NCBI GenBank assembly: GCA_964237235.1
Contig: CAXSGY010000009.1
Coordinates: 109,623 to 173,622, forward strand
DNA length: 64,000 nt
Source: GCA-002050365 sp964237235
GTDB lineage: Bacteria; Acidobacteriota; Blastocatellia; Pyrinomonadales; Pyrinomonadaceae
Direction of reading: 5' to 3'
The translations under genes and the position numbers were made by a program. The notes below the pieces were generated by a model. The model was given only the letters and a program-made list of their open reading frames with translations. It was not told where the DNA came from and ran no database searches. Shown here one piece after another: positions 15,733 to 23,502 of this stretch; position 1 is the stretch's first letter, and every line of letters begins with the position of its first letter.

Positions 15733-16134
15733 GTGAAAATTATGTTTAAAGTCAAATTTTTAATCTTAATTTTATTGTCGGCGAATGTTCTGATATTTTC
15801 GCCGCTCGCAAAAGCTGACGGAATTATAAAACGAATCAAATTTGCTAAAGGCAAAAACTCCGTGGTTCTTTCCAACGCCGTGATTCGCGGCGACGAAGAC
15901 ACATATATCGTCGGCGCGAAAGCCGGACAAAAAATGTCCGTAAAAATTACGGCAATCGAAAGCAACGCCGTCTTTACCATCGAAAAACCGAACGGCGGTT
16001 ATCTAAAAAACGCCGGAGAAGGCGACGACCAGACTGTTTGGAGCGGCACGTTGCCCGATTCAGGCGATTATCGAATCAGCGTCGGCGGAACGCGCGGAAA
16101 CGCCACTTATAAATTACCGGTGACGATTAGATAA
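15733..16134 (+). CDS. Small exported protein with PPC-like beta domain (paralogue A)
   Basis: The 133-residue product has a signal peptide (KFLILILLSANVLIFSPLAKA) followed by one beta-sandwich domain. That domain resembles bacterial pre-peptidase C-terminal (PPC) domains: IVGAKAGQKMSVKI, then FTIEKPNGGYLKN, then SGTLPDSGDYRISVGG and the terminal YKLPVTIR strand. The start is probably GTG 15733, ten bases after AAGGGA; ATG 15742 is an alternative. It is followed 25 bases later by a second gene of the same kind (16160-16576), so a tandem duplication is likely. Such domains bind ligands or assist folding; no catalytic residues are visible. Confidence 0.75.
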   Translation: MKIMFKVKFLILILLSANVLIFSPLAKADGIIKRIKFAKGKNSVVLSNAVIRGDEDTYIVGAKAGQKMSVKITAIESNAVFTIEKPNGGYLKNAGEGDDQTVWSGTLPDSGDYRISVGGTRGNATYKLPVTIR

Positions 16135-16159
16135 CCGCCGAAAGAAACGGAGAATTGAA

Positions 16160-16576
16160 ATGAACGATTCAAAATTTTTAACAAAAATGCGCTTGTCTTT
16201 TTTCGCCATCGCGTTGATGTTTTTTTGCGTCAGCGGCGCGGCGGCGCAAACGGATTCGACACCGAAAAAACGTCTGAAAAATTCAATCGCGGCGAAAGGT
16301 TCGGTCGGCGGCGAAGCGCACGACGGCTATGTTATTCGCGCCCGCAAAAATCAAAAGCTGACCGTGCAGATTGCGTGGCAGGGCAACAGCGACCGCGCGG
16401 CGCAGTTTGTCATCAGTCGTTCAACCGATTTTTTTGCCGGCGGTGTTCTTGAAGGCGGAAGGGAAACTTATGACGGCAAAAATCGAACCGTCAAAATTCC
16501 GGCGACGGGCGATTATTACATCTACGTAACCGGGCATCCGACGGTTGATTACACGATTAAGGTTTCAGTCAAATAA
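16160..16576 (+). CDS. Small exported protein with PPC-like beta domain (paralogue B)
   Basis: ATG 16160 follows ACGGAGAA by seven bases. The 138-residue protein has a signal peptide (SFFAIALMFFCVSGAAAQ) and a single beta domain parallel to that of its upstream neighbour: YVIRARKNQKLTVQI corresponds to YIVGAKAGQKMSVKI, and KIPATGDYYIYVTG to TLPDSGDYRISVGG. The last strand VDYTIKVSVK also matches. The two probably arose by tandem duplication and then diverged strongly. The target is unknown. It sits upstream of a broken gene (16642-17692). Confidence 0.75.
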   Translation: MNDSKFLTKMRLSFFAIALMFFCVSGAAAQTDSTPKKRLKNSIAAKGSVGGEAHDGYVIRARKNQKLTVQIAWQGNSDRAAQFVISRSTDFFAGGVLEGGRETYDGKNRTVKIPATGDYYIYVTGHPTVDYTIKVSVK

Positions 16577-16641
16577 AGCCGTTTTTATTGTTTCAGCAAT
16601 CGGCTGCGTAAAAATTTAACACCGCGCCGAACGGAGAAATT

Positions 16642-17692
16642 ATGTTTAATAAAGGACTAACGATAATTTTTATAATGACCGCCGCTGTTTGCCTGACGCG
16701 AAATCTCGTCGCGCAACGGATTCGGGCAAGCCGCTCGATGCAAAATCGCGTTCCGCTTTGATTAGCGAACTCAAAGGCGTGGTCGCGCGAGCCGAACCCG
16801 ACGAAAAAAACTCCGCGGCAGTCGCAAAAAAATGGGACGCGCGCAGAGACCTCGCCGGCAAAACCAAAACAGTTGTAATCAATTTGCTTTTTGAGGATGT
16901 CCGCTCCGTGATTAAGGATTTGGGAACGCAGTATCAAATATTATCAATCTTTTCGGCGTATAAACAAATGCCTGACGAGTCCTTCTCCGCGCAAACGCCG
17001 TCGTCAAACGGCGCGAAAACAAAAACCGAAGCAGTCGAAAAATTGATTGATTTAACCTTCACTTCGCATCCGTATGTCGGGATCGAAGAGCAGGTATCAA
17101 AACTTCCCGGAACGAAAAGCGCGCAGGAAATCGAAGAAATTAAGCAAAAGGAAAAAAGAAACAGAATCGAAGGTTTCGATGCCGCGCTGAAAGTCAATAA
17201 AAGCTTAACGCCCGCGCAGAAATCGTTTGTCCGCGCCAATTACGAACAACTCATCGAAACGATGGACAAAATTACCGACGACGCGATAAACGCTAATTTT
17301 CCGACCGAGCAATGGATCAAAGAAGGCTTGCGGCAAAGTTATACGCGCAAGTTTTCGGAGCGGGAGCTAAACGATTTGAATAATTATTTTCAAGCAGCCG
17401 ACGGGCAGCGAGTCTTAAATTACATCAGACAGAGATGGCGGAGCTTATCAACGGCAACGGCGGCACGTTGGATTTCACCGCGCAGGATCAAGCCGAATAC
17501 GACAAATTCGTCGCCGCGCCGCCCGGAAAAAAATTCATCGCCGCTTAGATAACCGGAGCGGAAGCATTTGAAGAACGCAGGGAAGAAGCAGTCAGATTCG
17601 CCAATCCGAACGCCGACGGATTTGCGATTTACAGACCGGAAAATCTGAACAAACTTTTTGATAAATTTGTCGCGGATAATTACAAAAAATAA
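16642..17692 (+). pseudogene. Disrupted gene for an exported alpha-helical protein (DUF2059-like)
   Basis: ACGGAGAA and ATG 16642 open a frame with a signal-peptide start (FNKGLTIIFIMTAAVCL) that stops at 16759. The mature protein continues in another frame from about 16713 (ATDSGKPLDAKSRSALISEL...). It runs through a helical domain with FSERELNDLNNYFQAADGQR to about 17430, where a second shift moves it to the frame reading TEMAELINGNGGTLDFTAQD. A TAG at 17546-17548 then interrupts that frame, which continues to the real stop at 17690-17692 (NLNKLFDKFVADNYKK). With two shifts and one nonsense codon the gene is not functional as read. The helical part resembles DUF2059-type domains (helices and the AxGQ motif). 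Confidence 0.7.
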
Positions 17693-17759
17693 GTTCGTGG
17701 AGAAAAGTAGATTGAATGCCGCAGATCAAACAAAACTGGCATTCGGGAGGAAAATTAAG

Positions 17760-18203
17760 ATGAAAAAAGTTGTCTATATTTCGTTGGCATTGCTGACATT
17801 TCTGTTCGCTTCGGCGGAAAAGTCTTTTGCCTGTAGTTGTGTCGCAAATGCTGAGTCGCAAACAAAACAAATTCAGGATGCCTTTGCCGGTTCCGACGCG
17901 ATTTTCTCCGGCGAGGTTGTCGAGATCAAAGAATCGCCGACGAATAAATATGACTTTATCGTCAGATTTAAAGTTGCCAAATTCTGGAAAGGTAAATCGA
18001 GTCGGGAAATGACGATCACGACCGCCAGGGACAGCGCGATGTGCGGTTATAATTTTGAAATCGGAAAAATTTATCTCGTTTACGCTTCGGGAAAAAGCGA
18101 AAATTTTTCGACGACGAATTGTTCGAGAACAAATCTCTTCAACCCTAAAGATGATGCGAAATATCTCGACAAATTAAAACGGAAAAAGAAAACTTCCGCG
18201 TGA
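17760..18203 (+). CDS. Secreted NTR/TIMP-like domain protein
   Basis: The start ATG 17760 follows CGGGAGG by eight bases. A signal peptide ends at FA, leaving Cys25-Ser-Cys27-Val as the mature N-terminus. This is the arrangement of tissue inhibitors of metalloproteinases, where the first Cys caps the target's metal. Two more Cys (Cys95 in DSAMCGYNF, Cys121 in TTNCSRTNL) are placed to form the two netrin-type disulfides. The segments DAIFSGEVVEIKES, FKVAKFWKG and GKIYLVYAS are typical of the bacterial family. Known bacterial relatives are uncharacterised, so an inhibitor role is an inference. The 148-residue length suits a single domain with a basic tail. Confidence 0.78.
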   Translation: MKKVVYISLALLTFLFASAEKSFACSCVANAESQTKQIQDAFAGSDAIFSGEVVEIKESPTNKYDFIVRFKVAKFWKGKSSREMTITTARDSAMCGYNFEIGKIYLVYASGKSENFSTTNCSRTNLFNPKDDAKYLDKLKRKKKTSA

Positions 18204-18325
18204 TTTTCAAACGGGAATCTGAAGAAAAAGATTCGTCAAACAAAAGTCCGACCGTTTTTTTTATACGTTTCGGATTATCAAAAATTTACAAAGAAATTTC
18301 CGGTACGGAAAAAAATTGAAACCTC

Positions 18326-18357
18326 GATGACCCTTTCGCCGATTCGTTTCCGTTTAG
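18326..18357 (+). promoter_or_regulatory. ECF-sigma-like promoter, copy 2
   Basis: GATGACC (18326-18332), 18 bases, CGTTTAG (18351-18357): the same two boxes and spacing as at 14976-15007. The start codon of the lipoprotein gene lies at 18460. Confidence 0.55.
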
Positions 18358-18459
18358 ATTGATGAAAACAATTTAATTGAAGATTTTTCAAATTTCAATC
18401 AAGTGAATCGGGAAATTCAAAAATTAATTAAAAAATTTAAAAACGAGAGGAAATTTCAA

Positions 18460-18933
18460 ATGAAGACACAAACAATTTTGATTACGGCACTGGCACTCGC
18501 GGTTTTCGTTTTTTCGGCTTGCAGTTTTTCGACCGCTAATATCAGCAGTTTGAATTTCGGCAAAAACGATACCGCCAAGCCGACCGCGACGAGTTTTAAT
18601 GTCGGCGAAAAGGTGTTCGCCGTCGCCGCCGTTTCAAACGCGTCGGGAAAACACAAAGTGAAATTTAATCTGAAATATGAAAATGTCGCCGGTAAAACCA
18701 GAGGCGATTCGTTGGCAAAGCCGGAAATAGAAGTTGACGGCGACAGCGACGCTTTCTTTAATTTCACTCCGAATCTTCCCGGCGATTACAGCGTCGACGC
18801 CGCTTTAGTTGACGAGCAGGGCAGGGAAATCAGCAAAAAATCGGGCATTGTCAAAATTACGGGCAGCGCGCCGGCGGCAACCGAAACCAAAACCGATGCC
18901 GAACATTCTTCCGAAGATAAAGACGATAATTAA
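18460..18933 (+). CDS. Small lipoprotein with a beta-sandwich domain
   Basis: The 157-residue product has a lipoprotein signal with attachment Cys at residue 21 (VFVFSAC). ATG 18460 follows GAGAGG by ten bases. The mature part is a single beta domain (NVGEKVFAVAAVSN, HKVKFNLKYENVAG, then LPGDYSVDAALVDEQG and SGIVKITG), close in pattern to the fragment at 19010-19171. It ends in an acidic, Asp/Glu-rich tail. An ECF-like promoter lies about 100 bases upstream. The function is not known; the domain is of the kind that binds extracellular ligands or reports on folding. Confidence 0.78.
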   Translation: MKTQTILITALALAVFVFSACSFSTANISSLNFGKNDTAKPTATSFNVGEKVFAVAAVSNASGKHKVKFNLKYENVAGKTRGDSLAKPEIEVDGDSDAFFNFTPNLPGDYSVDAALVDEQGREISKKSGIVKITGSAPAATETKTDAEHSSEDKDDN

Positions 18934-19009
18934 CCGGAGATAAACTTTTTTCTGTTCGGTTAAATGCTGAAAGATTATTTAAATTCAAGGTCAAGTGAGG
19001 ACAAAGTGA

Positions 19010-19171
19010 AAAAATACTTTCGATAAGGAAAATAGTTTGAATGTTACCGCCGATGACGACATCACCGTCGGGCGCATAAATGTCGCCGCCGGAAAATATC
19101 TGGTCGGATTTACCGTGACCGATTTTGCCGACAACACGAGCGAGGAATTTACCGAAGTATCGGTTGAATAA
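19010..19171 (+). pseudogene. Remnant of a paralogue of the upstream lipoprotein
   Basis: An open frame of 53 codons after TGA 19007-19009 lacks a good start and reads NTFDKENSLNVTADDDITVG, then AAGKYLVGFTVTDFADNT and EEFTEVSVE. The last two strands parallel LPGDYSVDAALVDEQGREIS in the lipoprotein at 18460-18933. I read it as the C-terminal remnant of a duplicated gene; there is no plausible complete gene here. Confidence 0.45.
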
Positions 19172-19353
19172 ACCGCGAATCGTTTGTGAAAAAACCAAGA
19201 AAAATTTGCCCGCGAAGCACACGAAAAGCATAAAGGATTAATAGAAAATTATTTCTTTTTCGTTTCTTTCGTGGGTTTCGTAAGCGATGTTTTTTCCTTT
19301 CTGATAAACGGTAACTCAGATCAACTAAATTGATTCGCAAATCGGAGAAGCCA

Positions 19354-19794
19354 ATGAAACAAATTATCTTTTCGCTTTTAATCGTGGCGATATGCGCTTT
19401 TGGCGCGACGGCGCAGACAAACAAAAAAGGCGATAAACTGCCTGCCGTCATTATTAAAATGACCGACGCGGATTCGTTCGCGCTCTTGAATAATCCGGTA
19501 ATTAAAACGCGCCTGAAAAAACTTTTGGGCGCGAAAAATTACGCCGCGTTTCTGGATTCTTTTGAAACCGTTTCGCCGGTTGAAAAAAACGAATCAATTC
19601 TTTTTGCGAGCGGCTGTCTGATTCACGCCTGCGGGCATCTCGAATCGGCAATCGCCGTTGATCTGGTCAATCAAACCGTTCACGCGGCGATTTATAATCA
19701 AATTGAAAAAACTAAATTTTTTAACGAGAAAAATCGTAAAACGCCCGCAATAATTAAGAATTGGGCGGATCGTCTGGCGGCGGTCAAAGAATAA
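19354..19794 (+). CDS. Exported protein resembling lysozyme inhibitors (Ivy-like)
   Basis: The 146-residue protein is exported (signal peptide ICAFGATAQ at about residues 13-21). The fold pattern recalls Ivy, the inhibitor of vertebrate-type lysozyme: after a helical pair (FALLNNPVIKTRLKKLLG, NYAAFLDSFETV) comes a strand and a loop closed by two Cys (Cys88-Leu-Ile-His-Ala-Cys93). Then strands follow (LESAIAVDLVNQTVHAAIYN). In Ivy a short Cys-loop of similar size enters the lysozyme active site. The similarity is weak and based on layout alone, so the assignment is tentative. ATG 19354 follows CGGAG by nine bases. Confidence 0.6.
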   Translation: MKQIIFSLLIVAICAFGATAQTNKKGDKLPAVIIKMTDADSFALLNNPVIKTRLKKLLGAKNYAAFLDSFETVSPVEKNESILFASGCLIHACGHLESAIAVDLVNQTVHAAIYNQIEKTKFFNEKNRKTPAIIKNWADRLAAVKE

Positions 19795-19809
19795 GCGCGC
19801 GGCGATTTA

Positions 19810-20319
19810 TCATTTTTTGCACTGTTTAATTGATGCTTTATCAGCCAGACGCTGCGCTCGCGTATTTTGATTTTTTCCGGGTTTAACGACATCGGTTACG
19901 CAGGCATTCGTCCGGCTGATTTTGGAAACTATCAGATACGAAGTCGGCGATTTTTCATCGCCGCGGTCCGAAACATTCAGACGAACGATGAGCGCGAGCG
20001 GCTTTCCGCGTTTCATACGCCACTCAGCCTTTTCGCCGAGCGCGGAAAAATTGCTGAAATAATTCCAGAAATCCAAACCGACTATTTTTTTTGACGGCAG
20101 AACGACACCGACGGAGTTCCGTTCGTCGTCCAGATAAACTTCCAAGTTAAATCCGCCGACACCGGCGCACTTGCCCGAATAGTTGCCCGCCATTCCTTTA
20201 TCAACGTTGATAGTGTTGCATTTATCAGCTGCTAAATCCGTATAGACGCTTTTATTTTGAGCAAAAGCCGCCGTCGAAAAAACAAGCGCGAACGATACGA
20301 ACATCAAAATTTTGAACAT
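19810..20319 (-). CDS. Secreted hypothetical protein, 169 residues
   Basis: A signal peptide (FVSFALVFSTAAFAQ) is followed by a mature domain with four Cys (near 34, 51, 140 and 167), likely forming two disulfides. Recognisable features are TINVDKGMAGNYSGKCAGVG and GFNLEVYLDDERNSVGVVLP, a basic segment EWRMKRGKPLALIVRLNV, and a Lys-rich end. AAGGATAA lies upstream of ATG 20319. It is convergent with the Ivy-like gene, with only 15 bases between their ends. No family is recognised. Confidence 0.72.
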   Translation of the reverse strand: MFKILMFVSFALVFSTAAFAQNKSVYTDLAADKCNTINVDKGMAGNYSGKCAGVGGFNLEVYLDDERNSVGVVLPSKKIVGLDFWNYFSNFSALGEKAEWRMKRGKPLALIVRLNVSDRGDEKSPTSYLIVSKISRTNACVTDVVKPGKNQNTRAQRLADKASIKQCKK

Positions 20320-20366
20320 AAAATTTATCCTTCATCTAATTTAAATTAACTTCGCCTTTGAAAATC

Positions 20367-20664
20367 TCAGGCTTTGAAATTGCTTTTGCCGAAGAGACCT
20401 TTAATTTCTTAACGCCCGGTTTTTATTTCCGGTCAAACTCGATTTAACTTTCCGTTCGGCGAGCATTTCAGCGGCAAATGCTTCAGGCGGCGCGTCTAAA
20501 AAACTGCCCGAAGCATTCTCAAACGCAAGCAGTGATTCGACTTCGCGACGCAAATCCTGATCGGTGTCGCAGTTTTCTTTGAAAAAAGATTCGCGCTCGG
20601 ACGGCAAAACTTCAGCTGCCGCCAGGAAAATTTCTTCGATCTGTTTTAACCTTTGAGAATTCAT
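20367..20664 (-). pseudogene. N-terminal remnant of a serine/threonine protein kinase
   Basis: The first part reads RLKQIEEIFLAAAEVLPSER, then FKENCDTDQDLRREVESLLA and GSFLDAPPEAFA. This is the helical juxta-catalytic N-terminus found ahead of Hanks-type kinases in Acidobacteria. The frame ends after 87 residues at the point where the kinase lobe should begin. Just beyond, another frame still reads a short IKTGR, a stop, then EIKGLFGK, recalling the GRYEI-x-x-LLGKG kinase start. No kinase catalytic core follows. The gene was therefore lost by deletion plus frame decay. Confidence 0.65.
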
Positions 20665-20796
20665 TCGAGTCGAAATTCCAATTCGCCTGTCGGATATTCC
20701 GGCGAGCTTTGCCTTCTGTTTCCGCACGAATTTGGATACACCTTTCCCTCTACACACTAAAACGAGATTCAGAAAGGGAAAGGGGCATTATTTATT

Positions 20797-21048
20797 TTAA
20801 AATTTTCCCGACCGGTGTTTAATCGTTCGTTGAAGAACGGCGAAATTATTTGATTGCATCGCGCGGTCAATCATTTTCTTCGCCCGTTTATACGCTAAAA
20901 ATCCAGCGACAAAATCAATGTCGCTTTGGTTTTTTTTTCCCGAAAGGGTGATGAATGCCCGGTCGGTTGAGCGTAAATTTTCCTTGTTTAAGTGCCGGAC
21001 GATGGCAACGAATTTATCGAATGAAAAAATTATTTGGCAGAGGAACAA
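20797..21048 (-). CDS. Possible small gene or gene fragment of unknown function
   Basis: An 83-codon frame reads, for its middle part, NLRSTDRAFITLSGKKNQSD and AYKRAKKMIDRAMQSNNF, followed by a basic C-terminus. The composition is protein-like, but there is no convincing ribosome-binding site and no recognised family. It may be another decayed fragment in this pseudogene-rich stretch. Confidence 0.25.
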   Translation of the reverse strand: MFLCQIIFSFDKFVAIVRHLNKENLRSTDRAFITLSGKKNQSDIDFVAGFLAYKRAKKMIDRAMQSNNFAVLQRTIKHRSGKF

Positions 21049-21177
21049 GATAGGAATTTGCTGCTTCGGAATTACATTTTTCTTTATGTTCGCGCTGATA
21101 TGCGCGGACGCGTGTCCCGGTTCATCGTCCAGAAAATAAATGAAAAAGCGGACGAGATTTTCGTTCGCTTTTTTCGT

Positions 21178-21603
21178 TTATTTTTTAGAATCATTTTTCG
21201 GGAAAATATCAGCCGGACAGTTCGGATAAATCTTCCGCAGGTGGCGAACGAAGGTCGCACTCGCTTCCTGCGAAGCCATTGGATTTTCCGGGTCTTCCCG
21301 CACATTTTCCAAATTTACAACCGTCCATCTACCGTTCTCCGAACGCAGCAGCGAAGTGCCGCCTTCGGCAACCGCTTTTTTCGTTCGCGCGTCGAGCGGT
21401 GTCGCGTCAATCCACGCCCAGCCGTTATGAACTTTTAGATAATGAATTTGAAAAATTACTTTTTGTCCGCCGCGCAGAGCGTCGGTAATCGCCGCGCGTT
21501 CCGCGCTTTGCGGCGCGGGCGTGTGCGGCTGGTCGGAGGTTTGCGCGTAACCGGAAACAAAACCGAATAAAACTAACGCTAACCAAACAATTGGATTCTG
21601 CAT
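21178..21603 (-). CDS. Exported hypothetical protein, 141 residues
   Basis: A signal peptide (VWLALVLFGFVSGYAQ) precedes a short domain. It contains QKVIFQIHYLKVHNGWAWID, a segment VAEGGTSLLRSENGRWTVVN and a C-terminal helix with Cys (KIYPNCPADIFPK). The paired Trp/Gly-rich strands look like a small SH3-like or NTF2-like single-domain fold, but no family is certain. It starts at ATG 21603. It is transcribed in the same direction as the degenerate transposase-like gene at 21859-22335, with 255 bases between. Confidence 0.65.
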   Translation of the reverse strand: MQNPIVWLALVLFGFVSGYAQTSDQPHTPAPQSAERAAITDALRGGQKVIFQIHYLKVHNGWAWIDATPLDARTKKAVAEGGTSLLRSENGRWTVVNLENVREDPENPMASQEASATFVRHLRKIYPNCPADIFPKNDSKK

Positions 21604-21858
21604 AACTTTTTCTACTTGAAACTTTGCCGGATCGCTTTGTCCGGCGACTTTTAAAATACCTGCGAAAACATTTTACCGCTTATTCTTTTCCGCTTTGAAA
21701 ATTCTCTGGCGACACGGCGATTTTCGCGCCGGTTTGATACAATGTTGCCGGAAACTTTTTTCCACGCGGTCGTCGCCGACTTTAATCGGCAGAGATGCCT
21801 CTCGCTCCGGTCATTTGCTCCGGTCGGCTGCCGCATTTTTCAAACACTGATTCGCATA

Positions 21859-22335
21859 TTAGCCGATTGCGTTTGACGCGCGGTTTACTAACGCAAATTC
21901 CTTCTGTCGGATAGAGCGGTTGATCGTTTCGATTTGCGAAACGCCGACGGTCGAAACTTCATATTCCGCGTTCCAGCGAAATTCATTTGATTTTAGTTTG
22001 CGACGCGCGATTGATTTGGTAAATATCTTTAATCGCTCGACAAAATCGAAAAGATTCAAAGCGGGCGGCAAGCCGATTAAAAGGTCAACGCATTTCTCGC
22101 CGAAGCCGATTGTTTCGGCTTTTCCGCCAAAATCTTTGATCGTTCCGCGCAGACATTTTTTTAATTTTGAACGACGTTCGGAATCGAAGGAAATTTCTCC
22201 GTCGAATTCTAACTCGAGATGAAAATACAAAAGCTTTGCCGGCGAACGACTCTTCGGCTTAAAAAAATCCGGTCGGATGCCGCAGGCGATTGTTATTGAA
22301 TAATCAATTGAATAATTAGTTGAAACACGTTGCAT
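21859..22335 (-). CDS. Degenerate IS200/RAYT-like Y1 transposase homologue, catalytically dead
   Basis: The 158-residue frame is intact and aligns well by eye with IS200-type transposases. LRGTIKDFGGKAETIGFGEK matches the strand before the HUH motif, LLIGLPPALNLFDFVERLK the following helix, and FRWNAEYEVSTVGVSQIETI the segment ending at the catalytic helix. However, the HUH metal-binding pair (normally His-x-His) is replaced by CVD (EKCVDLL). The catalytic Tyr in the YIxxQExH helix is Ser (RSIRQKEF). It cannot cleave DNA as an HUH enzyme. Either a domesticated DNA-binding relative or a decaying relic is possible. REPIN-like elements lie elsewhere in the window. Confidence 0.7.
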   Translation of the reverse strand: MQRVSTNYSIDYSITIACGIRPDFFKPKSRSPAKLLYFHLELEFDGEISFDSERRSKLKKCLRGTIKDFGGKAETIGFGEKCVDLLIGLPPALNLFDFVERLKIFTKSIARRKLKSNEFRWNAEYEVSTVGVSQIETINRSIRQKEFALVNRASNAIG

Positions 22336-22657
22336 AATTTTAATCCGTAAAAATCGAACCGCTCGAAACTATTATTTGCGAGCCGGTAATAAAATACCTG
22401 ATTTATGACATCTCTTTCACTACCCAAACAGGTAGTTATTTTCGACTTCGAGCCGTCTGCCGCATTCACGGTAAGATTCCGTGGCGCGAATATAAATCGA
22501 GAAATTTCCGAGTTTTTACCGGCGACTGAAAATTTTCAGCAGTGTTTTTGATTCGCCGTCGAAAATTTAACGTGCCGGTTCACAGTGAATTATTTTTTCA
22601 AACGATTTATTATTTGAAACGTGAACGCCTGTAAAAAAGGATTTGAGGAAAAGTGAA
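22336..22657. other. Intergenic stretch with weak inverted repeats
   Basis: This 322-base gap shows no coding frame. ACCTG near 22397 and CAGGT near 22429 form a spaced palindrome in an AT-rich context. TTCAAACG...TTTGAA near 22598-22620 forms another. Both could belong to the promoter of the SH3 gene or to the adjacent transposase-like gene. Confidence 0.4.
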
Positions 22658-23284
22658 ATGAAAAAAATTTTGATGACGGTAATTTTCGCGGCGGCAATTT
22701 TCGGTTGGGCATCTGAATGCAAAATTGCCGCGCGAAATAATTTTAGCGACGCGGTGCGAATCGTTTCGATTCACGAAAATTTCAATGTTTTTCGGAGCTG
22801 GAATTTCGCAACGCAGACGATTGAAAAAGCGAAAACGAAATGCTCGGTCAAGGCATACGGTTTCGGACTTGCCGAAACTTCAAAGACGGCGAACGTGCGC
22901 GTTGCGCCGGATAAAAACGCAGCGATTGTTAAAGCTGTAACGACCGCCGAGGAATTGATTTTTTCGATTACCGGCAGCGACGGCAAAGGCTGGTTTGAGA
23001 TTTCAAAAATCGAAACGACGGGCAGCGACGAAGATAAAACGCTTTTTGAAAATCGCGGCTGGGTTCACGCTTCAAATATAAATTTAAGCGTCGCCCCTTC
23101 GGACGCGCGGCTTTACGCCGCGCCGTCGAAAAAAAGCCGCGTCGTCAAAAAATTAGTCGCCGACGAAAGCGAAGCCAGACCGCTTTCGTGTCAGGGCGAT
23201 TGGGTGCAAATCAAATCGGGCGCGACGAACGGCTGGCTTTCGCGCGGCGGACAATGCGCGAACCCTTTGACAACTTGCCCTTGA
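22658..23284 (+). CDS. Exported protein with two bacterial SH3 domains
   Basis: GAGGAAAA precedes ATG 22658. The 208-residue protein has an N-terminal hydrophobic signal (TVIFAAAIFGWASEC), possibly with a lipidated Cys at 21. Two bacterial SH3b domains follow. The first is at about residues 76-142 (NVRVAPDKNAAIVKAV ... GWVHASNI), the second at about 143-205 (ARLYAAPSKKSRVVKKL ... WVQIKSGATNGWLSRGG). SH3b pairs usually bind peptidoglycan or polypeptides at the cell wall. A strong terminator follows at 23331-23370. Confidence 0.8.
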   Translation: MKKILMTVIFAAAIFGWASECKIAARNNFSDAVRIVSIHENFNVFRSWNFATQTIEKAKTKCSVKAYGFGLAETSKTANVRVAPDKNAAIVKAVTTAEELIFSITGSDGKGWFEISKIETTGSDEDKTLFENRGWVHASNINLSVAPSDARLYAAPSKKSRVVKKLVADESEARPLSCQGDWVQIKSGATNGWLSRGGQCANPLTTCP

Positions 23285-23330
23285 GGAAATTTCAAATGTG
23301 AATTTTGCAACGATTCGCGCTTTGAACGAT

Positions 23331-23370
23331 AAAACAGCCGCTCGATTTTCAAGAATCGAGCGGCTGTTTT
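23331..23370. terminator. Strong intrinsic terminator
   Basis: Arms 23331-23347 and 23354-23370 form a perfect 17-bp stem with a 6-base loop. A-rich sequence is on one side and a T-run on the other, so it can stop transcription from the SH3 gene and from the opposite direction. Confidence 0.88.
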
Positions 23371-23502
23371 AGTAAAATAATTTTCGATAATTGAAAAACG
23401 CGGCAACCGACCGGAGGAACGCGCTGTTTTTAAAATCCGTTTAGCATTAAAGGCAGTCAAAGACCGCTTGCATAACGCTAAAGTTCATTTTTGAGACGGC
23501 TC

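Noticed and set aside
21789..21813. GGAGCGAGAGGCATCTCTGCC (minus strand), similar to a REP end
   Set aside because: The similarity to the GGAGCGCAGGC family is partial and only one end is present, so I do not list it as an element, though it lies next to the transposase-like gene.
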